Assembly: GCA_948579315.1 (NCBI GenBank)
Contig: CAPAOL010000014.1
Coordinates: 3,393-67,392 of the forward strand
DNA: 64,000 bases
Source of the DNA: an uncultured Phocaeicola sp.
Lineage (GTDB): Bacteria; Bacteroidota; Bacteroidia; Bacteroidales; Bacteroidaceae
Reading direction: 5' to 3'
The position numbers and the translations under genes were made by a program. Of the stretch, positions 33,811 to 44,100 are shown one piece after another. Each line of letters begins with the position of its first letter. The stretch's first letter is position 1. The notes under the pieces were generated by a model that worked only from the letters and a program-made list of their open reading frames with translations, did no database searches and was not told the DNA's origin.

Positions 33811-34536
33811 ATGGATAGATTGAAACGGTTTATTGCAACAATGGTACTGTGCCTGACGGCTTTATTTGCATATTCGCAAGTATGGACGGCGCAAGACTCT
33901 TTGCATTTGAAGAAATTGCTGGAGAGTGACCAGGAGTTGCATTTGAATATGGATGCTGTAAAGTCGATTGATTTCGGAACTGCGGTTGGTACTCCCCGAA
34001 TGTCGGAGGAGAAAAGCTGGATGATGCCAGATGAATCGCTTCCTGAAGCATTGCCTAAACCGAAAGTGGTGTTGAGCCTGATGCCATATAAAGCGAATAC
34101 CCCTTATAACTGGGATCCTATTTATCAGAAGAAGATAAAGATTGATAAAAACACTTGGCGGGGAGATCCTTTCTATGAAATACGCCATCAAAGATCTTAC
34201 TCGAACTGGGCACGTAATCCGATGGCGAAAGGGGTGCGTAAATCTTTGGAGGAGATACAGGCGAGTGGAGTACGTTTCCGACAGTTGAGCGAACGTGCCA
34301 ATGGAATGATGGTGAACACGGTAGTGATGGATGCACCTATTCCCTTGTTTGGTGGAAGTGGGGTATATGTCAATGGCGGAACGGTTGGCGGACTTGACCT
34401 GATGGCTGTCTTTACCAAAGAGTTCTGGAATAAGAAAGGCAGAGATAACCGCGCCCGTACATTGGAGGTTTTGAGAACTTATGGAGATTCTACAACTGTG
34501 TTGATAAATAAACCGATCGAACAGATTGCACGCTGA
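33811..34536 (+). CDS. DUF4858-like exported protein
   Basis: The 241 residues begin with a signal peptide (cleavage near FAYSQ). The body has SLMPYKANTPYNWDPIYQKK and KNTWRGDPFYEIR, which I associate with DUF4858 of Bacteroidetes (from memory). The C-terminal half is Gly-rich (FGGSGVYVNGGTVGGLDLMA). The function is unknown. It may still be part of the sigma-factor operon, 212 bp after the DUF4943-like gene. Confidence 0.65.
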   Translation: MDRLKRFIATMVLCLTALFAYSQVWTAQDSLHLKKLLESDQELHLNMDAVKSIDFGTAVGTPRMSEEKSWMMPDESLPEALPKPKVVLSLMPYKANTPYNWDPIYQKKIKIDKNTWRGDPFYEIRHQRSYSNWARNPMAKGVRKSLEEIQASGVRFRQLSERANGMMVNTVVMDAPIPLFGGSGVYVNGGTVGGLDLMAVFTKEFWNKKGRDNRARTLEVLRTYGDSTTVLINKPIEQIAR

Positions 34537-34706
34537 AGACGTTATATATGTACTAATGTTGCGATACGACAATATATTGACTGGAGAGTGTTTGTGATTG
34601 AATGATTTATATATTTGTATATTTGTATATTGTGTATTGGCACATTAGTAAATAACTCGGTTTCTTATGTGGATGAAATTATTAGTGCATTGATAAATTG
34701 TTAATT

Positions 34707-35651
34707 ATGAATAGAATAACTTCTCTTCTAGGAATACAGTATCCTATAATTCAAGGTGGAATGGTATGGTGTAGCGGTTGGCGGCTGGCTTCCGCAGTGA
34801 GTAATGCGGGTGGCTTAGGTCTGATTGGTGCAGGTTCTATGCATCCCGAAACTTTGCGCGAGCATATTCGTAAATGCCGTGCGGCTACGGAATTTCCTTT
34901 TGGTGTAAATATTCCCTTGATGTATCCTCAGATAGAAGAGATTATGAATATTGTGGTGGAAGAAGGAGTGAAGGTTGTTTTTACCTCTGCCGGAAATCCG
35001 AAAACGTGGACCGGATGGTTGAAAGCGCGTGGAATAACAGTTGTTCATGTCGTTTCATCTTCTCGTTTTGCTGTGAAATGTGAAGAAGCCGGGGTAGATG
35101 CGGTAGTGGCCGAAGGTTTCGAAGCCGGAGGGCATAATGGGAGGGAGGAAACAACGACTTTCTGTTTGATTCCTGCTGTGCGTGAGGCTACCACATTGCC
35201 TTTGATAGCCGCAGGAGGTATTGGAACAGGAGAAGGAATACTAGCTGCTATGGTGTTGGGTGCCGAAGGCGTACAAATAGGAACACGTTTTGCGCTGACT
35301 GAAGAAAGTTCAGCGAGTCCTGTATTTAAAGATTATTGCTTGAGTCTCGGTGAAGGGGATACTAAGTTGTTGTTGAAAAAGCTGGCTCCGACACGATTGG
35401 TAAAAAATGCTTTTCGTGAAGCGGTGGAGAAGGCTGAAGATAGTGGCGCTACTTCCGAGGAATTAAGAACTTTGCTCGGACGCGGACGTGCTAAGAAAGG
35501 TATCTTCGAAGGTGACTTGGAAGAAGGTGAACTGGAAATAGGTCAGGTCTCGGCAATAATATCCCGTCGACAGTCGGTGGCAGAGGTGATGAATGAATTG
35601 GTTGATTCTTATCGGCAAGCAGCGGGAAAAGATTATTTGTTTTCAATGTAA
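34707..35651 (+). CDS. Nitronate monooxygenase / FabK-like FMN enzyme
   Basis: This 314-residue TIM-barrel flavoenzyme has the N-terminal IQYPIIQGGMVWCSGWRLA (FMN site), SNAGGLGLIGAG, catalytic-His motif EAGGHNG, and phosphate-binding GGIGTGEGILAAMVLGAEG followed by QIGTRF. The family covers nitronate monooxygenases and enoyl-ACP reductase FabK; the motif set alone does not decide between them. The start is the ATG at 34707, three codons inside the longest frame. Confidence 0.87.
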   Translation: MNRITSLLGIQYPIIQGGMVWCSGWRLASAVSNAGGLGLIGAGSMHPETLREHIRKCRAATEFPFGVNIPLMYPQIEEIMNIVVEEGVKVVFTSAGNPKTWTGWLKARGITVVHVVSSSRFAVKCEEAGVDAVVAEGFEAGGHNGREETTTFCLIPAVREATTLPLIAAGGIGTGEGILAAMVLGAEGVQIGTRFALTEESSASPVFKDYCLSLGEGDTKLLLKKLAPTRLVKNAFREAVEKAEDSGATSEELRTLLGRGRAKKGIFEGDLEEGELEIGQVSAIISRRQSVAEVMNELVDSYRQAAGKDYLFSM

Positions 35652-35960
35652 TATGGGAATTTCTTGATAGTATACATTCTTCATTTTCAATAGCCAATTC
35701 GCCTGTATTCCTATCTTTTAGCCACTTTTCTTGAAGGAGGAATAGCTTAGTTACTTTTGAATTACCCTAAAAACAGACAAATGAATAGATTTTGTCCTTT
35801 ATTGGTTTATATTTTTCCTAGCTTTTAATGCTTTTTTCTTTCCTTTGGACCTGTACTACTACGTAGCGCTTAAGAATTTACGTGCGGTGTATTTAGTATT
35901 AATCAATTGATTTTGTTAATAGGAATAACATCCAAATAGGATTGATTTTTTTGAAATACT
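35652..35960. other. AT-rich intergenic stretch without features
   Basis: I see no gene, hairpin or consensus promoter here. Several stop codons occur in every frame. It separates the nitronate monooxygenase from the peptide locus, and its base composition is more AT-rich than flanking core genes. Confidence 0.4.
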
Positions 35961-36101
35961 ATGAAACTTGAATTACTTTTTAATTATGTACCACCAGCAA
36001 TGATATATAGAGAGAATATTTTGATGGCACCTCTATTGATCTATGCTACAGATGATCATTCGGAAATTATTTCTATAATAAATACAACAATCTTATCATG
36101 A
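35961..36101 (+). CDS. Small 46-residue ORF coupled to the aspartic protease gene
   Basis: The ATG at 35961 opens 46 codons (MKLELLFNYVPPAMIYRENI to IINTTILS) that end in TGA overlapping the protease ATG (ATGA). The overlap suggests translational coupling. The peptide is moderately hydrophobic without a clear signal sequence and matches no family I know. It could be a leader ORF rather than a functional product. Confidence 0.4.
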   Translation: MKLELLFNYVPPAMIYRENILMAPLLIYATDDHSEIISIINTTILS

Positions 36102-37483
36102 GAAGAATATTGATATTGTTTTTAAGTTTTTATACCACATCGGTAATATCTCAAAATGTAAACTATTCCCAAATATTGGTTGATATGCTGATGAGAGATG
36201 AGTGTTTTCAAGCTTGGGATTATAAACAGCAGTATAGTGATAGTATAGCAAAAGAAACAGAGCTAATTTATAATTATAAGATGAATGGTTTTTTAAATAG
36301 ACCTGATAGCTCTGCAATATATTTGGAACGAATATTTGACGAATGTCCTGCTATTATGCCGGATGAGACTACAAAACTTGCATTCTTTAATAATTTAATC
36401 GGACTATATAGTGAAACCGAAAATTATATTAAATTGGTGGAAACTTATGATCGTATTGAGCAATTTATTCTTACTGAATCTTTTAGTGGTAATAGCTGTT
36501 GGAAAGAAGAGCAGTTAGCTCTATTAAATAATTTTCGTTTAGAGGCTAAAAAGAAACTGAATACTCCTAAAATAGGAGTTGCTAGATGCGAAAGTGATAA
36601 TTATGTTGCGGTTAGTATTCAAAAGGAACCATTTATAACAACTTTAGCTGAGTGTAATGGCATATCATTAAGAACTATAGTTGACACAGGTTTTCCTTCT
36701 TTTCTTTTTGTGAGTAAAGCAAATGCTGACAAATGTCAATTTAGAGAAATTCCTTCATTAACAGATTCTTTACCGATAAATGGGGTTATGGCTCGTGCAA
36801 ATTGGGCTTTGGCAGACTCTATAAGAATTGGGAATGTACTTTTTACCAATATTCCAGTATTTGTTCTTCATGATAAATATTCATCGCTGTTACGAGATAA
36901 TACGTTATCTGAAGAACAAGTTGCCAAATATGATTCTCTCATGTCCATTTCTGATGCAATAATAGGACTCTCTTTGTTGCAGAAATTGGGTTGTATTGAA
37001 TTTGATTGGGAGAAGAATCAAATGAACTTAAAAACTAAATCGGAAATTCCTAGGATGAAAAAAGAACCAAATATGTATATTAAAGATGGAGGTTTATATA
37101 CGCATTTATTGATTAATGGGATTGACTACACTGGGATCTTAGATACCGGAGCAAATACTTTTATTGAATTGAATCAACATTTTTATGAAAGTAATAGTGC
37201 TAATCTTCCTATAGATCCAAATAAGAAAAAAGAAAAATCGGTAGCATGGGGAATTTCAGTTTCTACAGAAGCAAAAACGGCGTATTTGTTAAATCCTCAA
37301 GTAACGTTTGATTCTAAAGTGATGAAACATGATAATAGTAATGTTGCTGTGGTTTGGTTTGATGATACTAATGCTTTGTCAATCCCTATTCTTAAAAGTG
37401 GGGGTATAGGGAATCTATTTATTAAGCGATTAGGAAAAAAAGTAAAATTTGATTTCGTAAATATGCGAATTGTGGCAGAGTAA
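36098..37483 (+). CDS. Two-lobed retropepsin-like aspartic protease, secreted
   Basis: The protein is 461 residues with a signal peptide (ILILFLSFYTTSVISQ). A helical N-terminal region of ~150 residues precedes two aspartyl-protease lobes. Each has its own catalytic triad: TIVDTGFPS with Asp near 196, and GILDTGANT with Asp near 349. Each is followed by a hydrophobic G/L segment (IIGLSLLQKLG after the first lobe, GGIGNLFIKRLG after the second). The two lobes in one chain could form one active site. It lies in a peptide-precursor locus, so processing of a secreted peptide is possible; that is inference. The gene is AT-rich compared with flanking core genes. Confidence 0.75.
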   Translation: MRRILILFLSFYTTSVISQNVNYSQILVDMLMRDECFQAWDYKQQYSDSIAKETELIYNYKMNGFLNRPDSSAIYLERIFDECPAIMPDETTKLAFFNNLIGLYSETENYIKLVETYDRIEQFILTESFSGNSCWKEEQLALLNNFRLEAKKKLNTPKIGVARCESDNYVAVSIQKEPFITTLAECNGISLRTIVDTGFPSFLFVSKANADKCQFREIPSLTDSLPINGVMARANWALADSIRIGNVLFTNIPVFVLHDKYSSLLRDNTLSEEQVAKYDSLMSISDAIIGLSLLQKLGCIEFDWEKNQMNLKTKSEIPRMKKEPNMYIKDGGLYTHLLINGIDYTGILDTGANTFIELNQHFYESNSANLPIDPNKKKEKSVAWGISVSTEAKTAYLLNPQVTFDSKVMKHDNSNVAVVWFDDTNALSIPILKSGGIGNLFIKRLGKKVKFDFVNMRIVAE

Positions 37484-37554
37484 TATTTAATGCAAATTTT
37501 AGTTTGAAGAGATTTTGAGAATGAATAGGTTGACAATAATTCAAACTTTCTTAA

Positions 37555-37865
37555 ATGAAGGGATTGAAGTCTTTAATACGATATATCTTTTCAGCTTTTA
37601 GCGATGACTTGTTAGATAGTAATCGTTTTTTGATTGCAACATATCTAAATGGGAAATCTGGCGAAATAGATGAAATATATAGAGATTGGTATAAGAAAGG
37701 TAAATATCATTCGGATGATTTTATAGCAAAATATAATTTTAGCTTTGAAGGAGTGGAAGAGGAGTTGGAAAAACATGAGCACTGGAAAAAGTATATACAT
37801 TTAGTAACTACTCCAACAATACTTGTTTTCCTCCTCAATATATAATAGAGAATTTATCTTTCTAG
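37555..37865 (+). pseudogene. Broken C-terminal fragment of a thioredoxin-fold protein
   Basis: The first 96 codons encode LLDSNRFLIATYLNGKSGEI and EHWKKYIHLVTTPTILV. The TPTILV element is the cis-Pro strand of a DsbA/thioredoxin-like fold, as found at the end of Bacteroides VKOR/C39-peptidase fusion proteins. Right after it the frame ends (FLLNI). A shifted frame continues FPPQYIIENLSF and stops at 37865, which looks like the expected tail. The N-terminal part with the CxxC site is missing. It is therefore a fragment with a frameshift, probably the relic of the exporter/oxidase of this peptide locus. Confidence 0.55.
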
Positions 37866-37938
37866 ATACAGATATTTAGATAATAGTATTATTTGCTGTA
37901 AAATATTGTGGCTATTATTAATTTAATAATTTATAAAC

Positions 37939-38199
37939 ATGAAAAAGTTGTCAAAAATGACTCTACTACATGTAGAGAAGATGTCTGATTCAGAAATGAA
38001 ACTGATATTGGGAGGAAACTCTCTCGCCAGGCTAAGTGGCGATAATTGTTATGAAGAATATATTTCGATTGATCCTCTTCAGGCAAAATGTTCCGGGTAT
38101 TGTGCTCCTTATAGACATTATGATTCATCTAATAGTTTATTAGTAATGCAACCAAGAACATGTAAAAGAACTATAAAATGTGAGTGTGTTATAAACTAG
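37939..38199 (+). CDS. Double-glycine leader peptide precursor with six cysteines
   Basis: The 86-residue precursor has a leader MKKLSKMTLLHVEKMSDSEM-KLILGG of 26 residues, matching the GG-type leaders of Bacteroidales natural-product precursors (TIGR04149-like). The 60-residue core begins NSLARLSGDNC and has six Cys spread across it (C11, C25, C29, C49, C54 and C56 of the core), enough for three disulfides, and is basic near the end. It lies between a thioredoxin-fold relic and a TlpA thioredoxin gene, with a secreted aspartic protease upstream. No intact C39 ABC exporter or radical-SAM enzyme is in the window, so export must rely on genes elsewhere or the locus is decaying. Confidence 0.75.
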   Translation: MKKLSKMTLLHVEKMSDSEMKLILGGNSLARLSGDNCYEEYISIDPLQAKCSGYCAPYRHYDSSNSLLVMQPRTCKRTIKCECVIN

Positions 38200-38268
38200 T
38201 ATTGTAAAGTTTAAATGGGAAGCACTTGCTTTGAAAAATACTTTCCATTATGTTTAATAATTCGATGT

Positions 38269-39564
38269 ATGAAAAATGTAATATATTTATTTCTTATAAT
38301 ACTATTTTCTCCTATATCTGTAAAAGGGCAGAAAATGTTATCACCCGATTCAACGATTTGTTTTATAGATTCTAAAGAAGCTGATTATCAATTTACAGCA
38401 AAGAAAATGGGAGATGGTGAGATTAATGGAACTGGTGAAGTTATATCAGTACGTAATGCTATCATGAATTTTGGTGAAATAGCACGAAATGGTATTTGGA
38501 CCTTTTGGACAATTAATAAACCGGAAGAAGCCCCTTTGCAACCTGATGAATATATAATTCATGGGACAATAAACCCTGCATATAATGGAGAACTTGCTAT
38601 GTTATTCACATTCAAGTCTACCGATTGGGAGAAGATCCAACATGTTGATACGGTAATGGTGGCGGATGGTAAATTCAGTTTTCGAGGAAAGGTGAATGAT
38701 TATAATCCTTCAATATTGGCAGTAGGTAATTATCCCAAACCCACGCGTTCAGTAGAATTATTCTTGGATGCAGGAAATATACAAGTATCTTTAGACTCAC
38801 TGAGTGTAGTTGGTTCGCCTTTGAATGATGCTTTGACGCAATTCCAGAGAACGACGAAGCGTTTTACCAATGATATCCTTCAGGTTAAATCAGATAGTTT
38901 GCGGCGAATGTTTGGTATGTCAAGAAGAGCAATGTATAAAGAATTTGTGAAGCAGAATATACATAATGGAATAGGACGTATGTACTGCTATGGATGGAAT
39001 TATTCATTGCCCGATTTTGAAGAATTATATGCGTTAGCTGATGATACCCTGAAAAATACTCCATGGATGCTTGCTGTAGTAGAGGAACATAAAAGAGATC
39101 AAGAACGTATGAATAAGCTTTCCCAAATGTCAGGAGAAACATTTAAAAATCATATATTCGAGACGCTTTCTAAGAAACGCAAAGAACTGAAAAACTATGT
39201 TGGCAAGTCCAAATTATTGGTTGTTGATGTATGGGCGTCATGGTGTGGACCTTGTAAAAGAGAAATTCCACATTTGAAAAAGGTTTATGATGCCTATAAA
39301 GATAAAGGATTATCAATAATCAGTGTTTCAATCGATGATTCAGAAAAGAAATGGAAAGAAGCTGTGGACAAATTTGAAATGCCTTGGGAGCAACTTAGGA
39401 CAAGCTCGGATGAAGAGATGAAGTCTTTTATGGCAGACTATCTAATAAACGGAGTACCTCACATGATTATAATTGATAAAGACGGAATTATAGTCTATGC
39501 CGGTTCAGCTCTTCTTGCAGAAAAAGGGCAATTGCAAAATTTGCTAGATGAAAAATTGAAATAG
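38269..39564 (+). CDS. DUF4369/TlpA thiol-disulfide protein
   Basis: The protein is 431 residues with a signal peptide (MKNVIYLFLIILFSPISVKG). The middle has a DUF4369-like beta domain (YIIHGTINPAYNGELAMLFT, KFSFRGKVNDYNPSILAVGN). A C-terminal thioredoxin domain carries WCGPC in VWASWCGPCKREIPHL near residue 323, and the cis-Pro GVPHMIIIDKDG. It acts in the envelope as a disulfide reductase or isomerase. It directly follows the six-Cys peptide gene, so folding of that peptide is a sensible guess. The ATG at 38269 is chosen because it starts the signal peptide. Confidence 0.88.
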   Translation: MKNVIYLFLIILFSPISVKGQKMLSPDSTICFIDSKEADYQFTAKKMGDGEINGTGEVISVRNAIMNFGEIARNGIWTFWTINKPEEAPLQPDEYIIHGTINPAYNGELAMLFTFKSTDWEKIQHVDTVMVADGKFSFRGKVNDYNPSILAVGNYPKPTRSVELFLDAGNIQVSLDSLSVVGSPLNDALTQFQRTTKRFTNDILQVKSDSLRRMFGMSRRAMYKEFVKQNIHNGIGRMYCYGWNYSLPDFEELYALADDTLKNTPWMLAVVEEHKRDQERMNKLSQMSGETFKNHIFETLSKKRKELKNYVGKSKLLVVDVWASWCGPCKREIPHLKKVYDAYKDKGLSIISVSIDDSEKKWKEAVDKFEMPWEQLRTSSDEEMKSFMADYLINGVPHMIIIDKDGIIVYAGSALLAEKGQLQNLLDEKLK

Positions 39565-39665
39565 TATATATTGTGTAATATATTAAATGTTGTACTCTAG
39601 GTTGTTGGTTTTCCCATTCAAGATCTTAAATCCAACAGTGCATGAATAACAAAAGTGTGTTAAAA

Positions 39666-39709
39666 ATAACTCCATTCTCTTTCTTCCAGAAAAAGGAGAA
39701 TGGAGTTAT
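39666..39709. terminator. Terminator between TlpA and susD-like genes
   Basis: A 14-bp stem ATAACTCCATTCTC/GAGAATGGAGTTAT has a 16-nt loop holding TTCTTCC. It separates two converging units and could serve both. Confidence 0.7.
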
Positions 39710-39764
39710 TCAGAATGTAAGATAACTTCGTTTTAGGATAGGACCCGTATTTTGAAGTGGTGTA

Positions 39765-41123
39765 TTAATTCATTAGATCAGGATTGGCTGCGATAGCACT
39801 TTGAGGGATGCGCAGTGTATATCGTTCGTCATCTTGCGACAATATCAATGTTTGCCCATCTATTGTTTTTCTTTGTTCGGGACGAGTGGTGCGGCGTAGG
39901 TCGAACCAACGATGTCCTTCGAAAGCTAATTCACGCGCCCGTTCGTTTAATATTTCGGTAATAAGTTCTGCCTGATTCATTGCATTTACTTCGTTCTTTT
40001 TCTGCGTATATCCTGCAGAGGTATACCTTTTTTCCATTAGTTTTAGCAGATAGTCACGAGCTTCTGGAAGTTGGTTTAATTGAGCAAGAGCTTCAGCTGC
40101 ATTTAGATAGAGTTCAGCAGTACGGAAAGTACATTTATATTGTGAAGTCTCATTGGTTTTAATAATTTTGTAGTTGCCATCATTTTCCTCATCTGCATCA
40201 CCGAAATATCTTTCAGTACGAAGATCTCCTTCTTTGAACATTTTAACGAATGTTGGGGTGGCAAGTGAAGCATTAATTCCGTTACGGCTATATACATTTT
40301 CATAAGCTGTGATAGACTCTACAGAAGTATATGTGTTAGGCATCTGAAAGTCGGTGCTATTGTTATTATTGTAGTCCTCTAATGCGCTTTTCTGTTCTAG
40401 TACACGTTCTGCTGCATTATAGGCCGCTTGCCATTCACCTTTATAAAGTCGTACACGTGATTCAAACGCATCTACAGCAAGTTTGCTGAAGCGATAGTTA
40501 TAATCGGTTTCCCATTCTTTATGGTTGATGAGTTGCCGGGCATTTTCAATATCGGAAAGAATAGATGCATAGATTTCTTCTACTGTATTACGTGTCGGCA
40601 TCTCTTCCAAATCCAGTGATAATTTTAATGGAATGGCTTTGCTAGTTGGCGCACCTTCTTTTGTATATGGTTGTCCATAAAGGTTGACTAGCAGAAAGTG
40701 CATATACCCTCTCATAAAATATGCTTCTCCCACTAACTGATTAATTTCTGCTTCACTCCCTTCTGTTATCTCATTTTTCTTGTTGATGATAGCATTGGCA
40801 TAATAAATATTTTGGTAGTAATAGCTCCAGCCAAATTCTGTTCCGGATGGATTACTTGTAACCCATCTTTCAATGTCTTTGAAGTTATTTTGATCAAATT
40901 CGTCTTTGCTGACAGAAATATCCTCCGTACGCATGTCGCACATGCCTCTATCTGTCAAATCTACCCCATAAGCTGTAGTTATAAGTGCTCTATATTCTTC
41001 CAAAGTATTAGGAATAACTTTTCCTACAGGCTGAATGTCTAGAAAACTATCACATGATGTCAAGGAAAGAACCAAGCATCCGCTGATTATGAAAATTGTA
41101 TATAGTTTTTTTATCTTATCCAT
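39765..41123 (-). CDS. SusD/RagB-family nutrient-binding lipoprotein
   Basis: The protein is 452 residues with lipobox LTSCDSFLDIQPVGKVIPNT, the usual RagB/SusD N terminus. TPR-like helical repeats and the C-terminal ARELAFEGHRWFDLRRT and LRIPQSAIAANPDLMN signatures complete the fold. It forms the lid of a SusC transporter at the cell surface. It starts 12 bp after the susC-like gene. With a metalloprotease first in the operon, a peptide rather than a glycan substrate is likely. Confidence 0.95.
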   Translation of the reverse strand: MDKIKKLYTIFIISGCLVLSLTSCDSFLDIQPVGKVIPNTLEEYRALITTAYGVDLTDRGMCDMRTEDISVSKDEFDQNNFKDIERWVTSNPSGTEFGWSYYYQNIYYANAIINKKNEITEGSEAEINQLVGEAYFMRGYMHFLLVNLYGQPYTKEGAPTSKAIPLKLSLDLEEMPTRNTVEEIYASILSDIENARQLINHKEWETDYNYRFSKLAVDAFESRVRLYKGEWQAAYNAAERVLEQKSALEDYNNNNSTDFQMPNTYTSVESITAYENVYSRNGINASLATPTFVKMFKEGDLRTERYFGDADEENDGNYKIIKTNETSQYKCTFRTAELYLNAAEALAQLNQLPEARDYLLKLMEKRYTSAGYTQKKNEVNAMNQAELITEILNERARELAFEGHRWFDLRRTTRPEQRKTIDGQTLILSQDDERYTLRIPQSAIAANPDLMN

Positions 41124-41135
41124 ATATCTTTAATT

Positions 41136-44100
41136 TTAAAAGTTAAGGCTCAGGTTGAATGTCATTGATTTGGCTACAGGAGTGGAATAACGGTTGAACA
41201 TAGATTCCGGATCCATGTAATTTTTATAACTGGAACCAAAGACAAACAAGTTACGACCTTCTAGGGCAACGGTTGCTCCATTTATATTTATTTTATGTAG
41301 CCATTCCTGTGGTAGCGTATAAGCCAGTCTTATATTTTGTAGACGTACATAACTAAGACGCTTTACCCATATATCAAGATTTCTGTAGACTTCTTTGACG
41401 TTATCAAAGAAATAGTTGTCTGCCGGATAATTGTTACGGTTAAGAAGAGCTGGTAATTTTCCAGTAGGGTTTTCCGGTGTCCAGCGGTCCAAGATATCGC
41501 GATTTACATTATGTCCTGGGTCGAAGCTGGTTATATCATATGATGGACTTGTACGGACATGGGCTCCCAAATTGTAAGCAAAATTAAAACTTAGTTCCCA
41601 ATTGCGGTAATTAAATGTGTTGATTAAACCACCAGTATAAGGAGCGTCAGTAGTACCTGCATATTCATATAAATTACGTCGGAACTCTGCATCTTCATTG
41701 TAAGAGTAATATCCGATACCCCATTCATCTTTCATGTCAAACAATGTTTCTACATCAATGGCTTCATTACTTCCTTTCGGGTAGATGAGTATACGTCCGG
41801 TCTCAGGATCGACTTCGCTTTTGATTGCAAAGATAGCACCTACAGGAGAACCTTCAAGTCCAGGAGTAAGACTATTGGAAGCTGTCAGGTCTTTTAATAC
41901 TTTGTTATAATTATAGGCAAAGTTGAATGTTGTATACCAAGAGAAATTACGGGTAGTTATATTACGTGTTTGTAGATTGATTTCTACGCCTTTATTTTCC
42001 ATACTTGCCCAGTTAATGGTCATACTCTCGAAGCCGTTTTCTAGAGGTAGGTTTTTTATACCAATAAGATCTGTTCCTTTGCGGTAATAGTAGTCCACAC
42101 TCATGTTTATTGCTGATTTTAATATAGAAAAATCGACACCAATGTTGTATGAAGCAGTTTTTTCCCAACGCAATTTGTCATTAGGAGCTCCCGATATGCT
42201 GATACTTGTTTCCTCATTGTTAAGTATAGTCTCGTTTTTATAATCACCAATAAGGTAAGGAGAGGTGTTTTTGTCTATATTTCCTTGTAATCCATAAGAA
42301 AGTCGTAATGCTAAATTATCCATCCAATTTTTCGTTGTTCTTAAAAAAGGTTCGTCTGATATACGCCAGAGACCGCTAACTGAATAAATTGGCAGGTAAC
42401 GATATTTCTTATCTACACCAAAAAGGTCGGAACCATCCATGCGAACGCTTGCTCCTAATGTATAACGTCTCATTAATGTATAAGAGCCGTTGGTATAGAA
42501 TGAGGCAAAAGCATTTTCTGTGTAACTTTTTGTATGTAATGGATAATTTTTGGCGTCATCTTTGTCTCTAAAGATAATTGGCTTTGTTGTGAGAGTCTTA
42601 GGATCATATCCATAGGCATTGGTGGCTATTGCATCATACCAATTCTTTCGAATCTCGGAACCTGCCATGATTTGAACCTCATGGATATCTTTGAAAGATT
42701 GATTCCATTCTCCTTGTACTTTCCATGTGATTTGCGATGTCGTGGCGTTATTGACTTTGTGCATACCTCCTTCGGGAATAAGATATTTTGTACCATTGTC
42801 ATATTTACTATTCTCTCGCATGTTGCGCATTGTAAATGTATTGCCTCCGATATATTGTTCTTGGTTAGCTTGTTCCCATTGTAAGCCAACTTGTGATGTA
42901 AGTTTCCAATGGTCATTGAAACGCAGGTCTGCATTAAACATTGCATTGACTGCGCTTGTTATTGTTTCCTTATTTGTGTTGGCTCGTTCCTCAAAAATAT
43001 TAAAGCCCTGATTAGGGTTTGGTTCATCATCTGTATTAATATTATAGTCATATATATAGTTACCCGCTGCATCGTAACTTTCTTGATATGGGTTGGCTGT
43101 ACGTGCATAATAAATAGGGTTTGAATAACCATGCGAATCTGTAACAAAGTTTGTGTTTTTTCGTCTGTTGGCAAAAAGAGAGAAACCAATTTTTAACAGA
43201 CGATTCATTTGATATGAAGTTTTGCTGGTCAGGTTAAAACGACTCATACTTACTCCTGGTACGTTACCGTCTTCTTTAGAATAGCCGAGGGAGTTGTAGT
43301 AAGTAACTTTTTCACTTCCTCCCGAGATACTGAAATTATATTCTTGAGTAAAAGCATCTCTAAACAAAATATCATTCCAGTCTGTATTGATGTTTTTTAA
43401 TTGATTGATAGCATTTTGTGCTTCAATAGGAAGTCCATTCCAGCCTTGCTGCTGATATACTTTGAATAAGTCATATTGTTTTAAGACAGATGCTACACCT
43501 CCTTTACGATAGTAAGCTGGAAGATTATTAATAACATCATTAGGCTCTTTCATCAATTCTAATTCTAAATTAATTTTTTCTTCAGAATTTAAAAGGTTTA
43601 ATTTCGAAGTATCTAAATTAGGAGTGTAAGTTAACCTAGTGTTGAAATTAATGATAGGCTTTCCTGCTCTTCCTTTTTTGGTTGTCACGATAATTACTCC
43701 GTTTGCTGCACGTGCACCATATATGGCAGTAGCGGCAGCGTCTTTCAGAATAGTGATACTCTCAATATCATTCGGGCTTATTCCAGCAATGGATGATTGT
43801 TTCATATCAACAATGTTATTAGCTTCGTCTCCAAGGTCAGGAATATCGGTCCCCTCCAAAGGTATTCCATCCAATACCCACAACGGGTCTTGTGTTCCAT
43901 TCAGTGAAGCAGTACCACGAATACGAATACGTGCTGGAGCTCCCGGTGCACCGGAAGTTGTCGTTACAGCCACACCGGCGATTTGTCCCGCTAATGCCTG
44001 GTCGATACTTTTTGCAGCACCTACCATTCCATCTGTAACATCTATTTTGGCAATGGCAGCAGTCAGTTTACGGCGTTCCAATTCTTGGTAACCGGTTACT

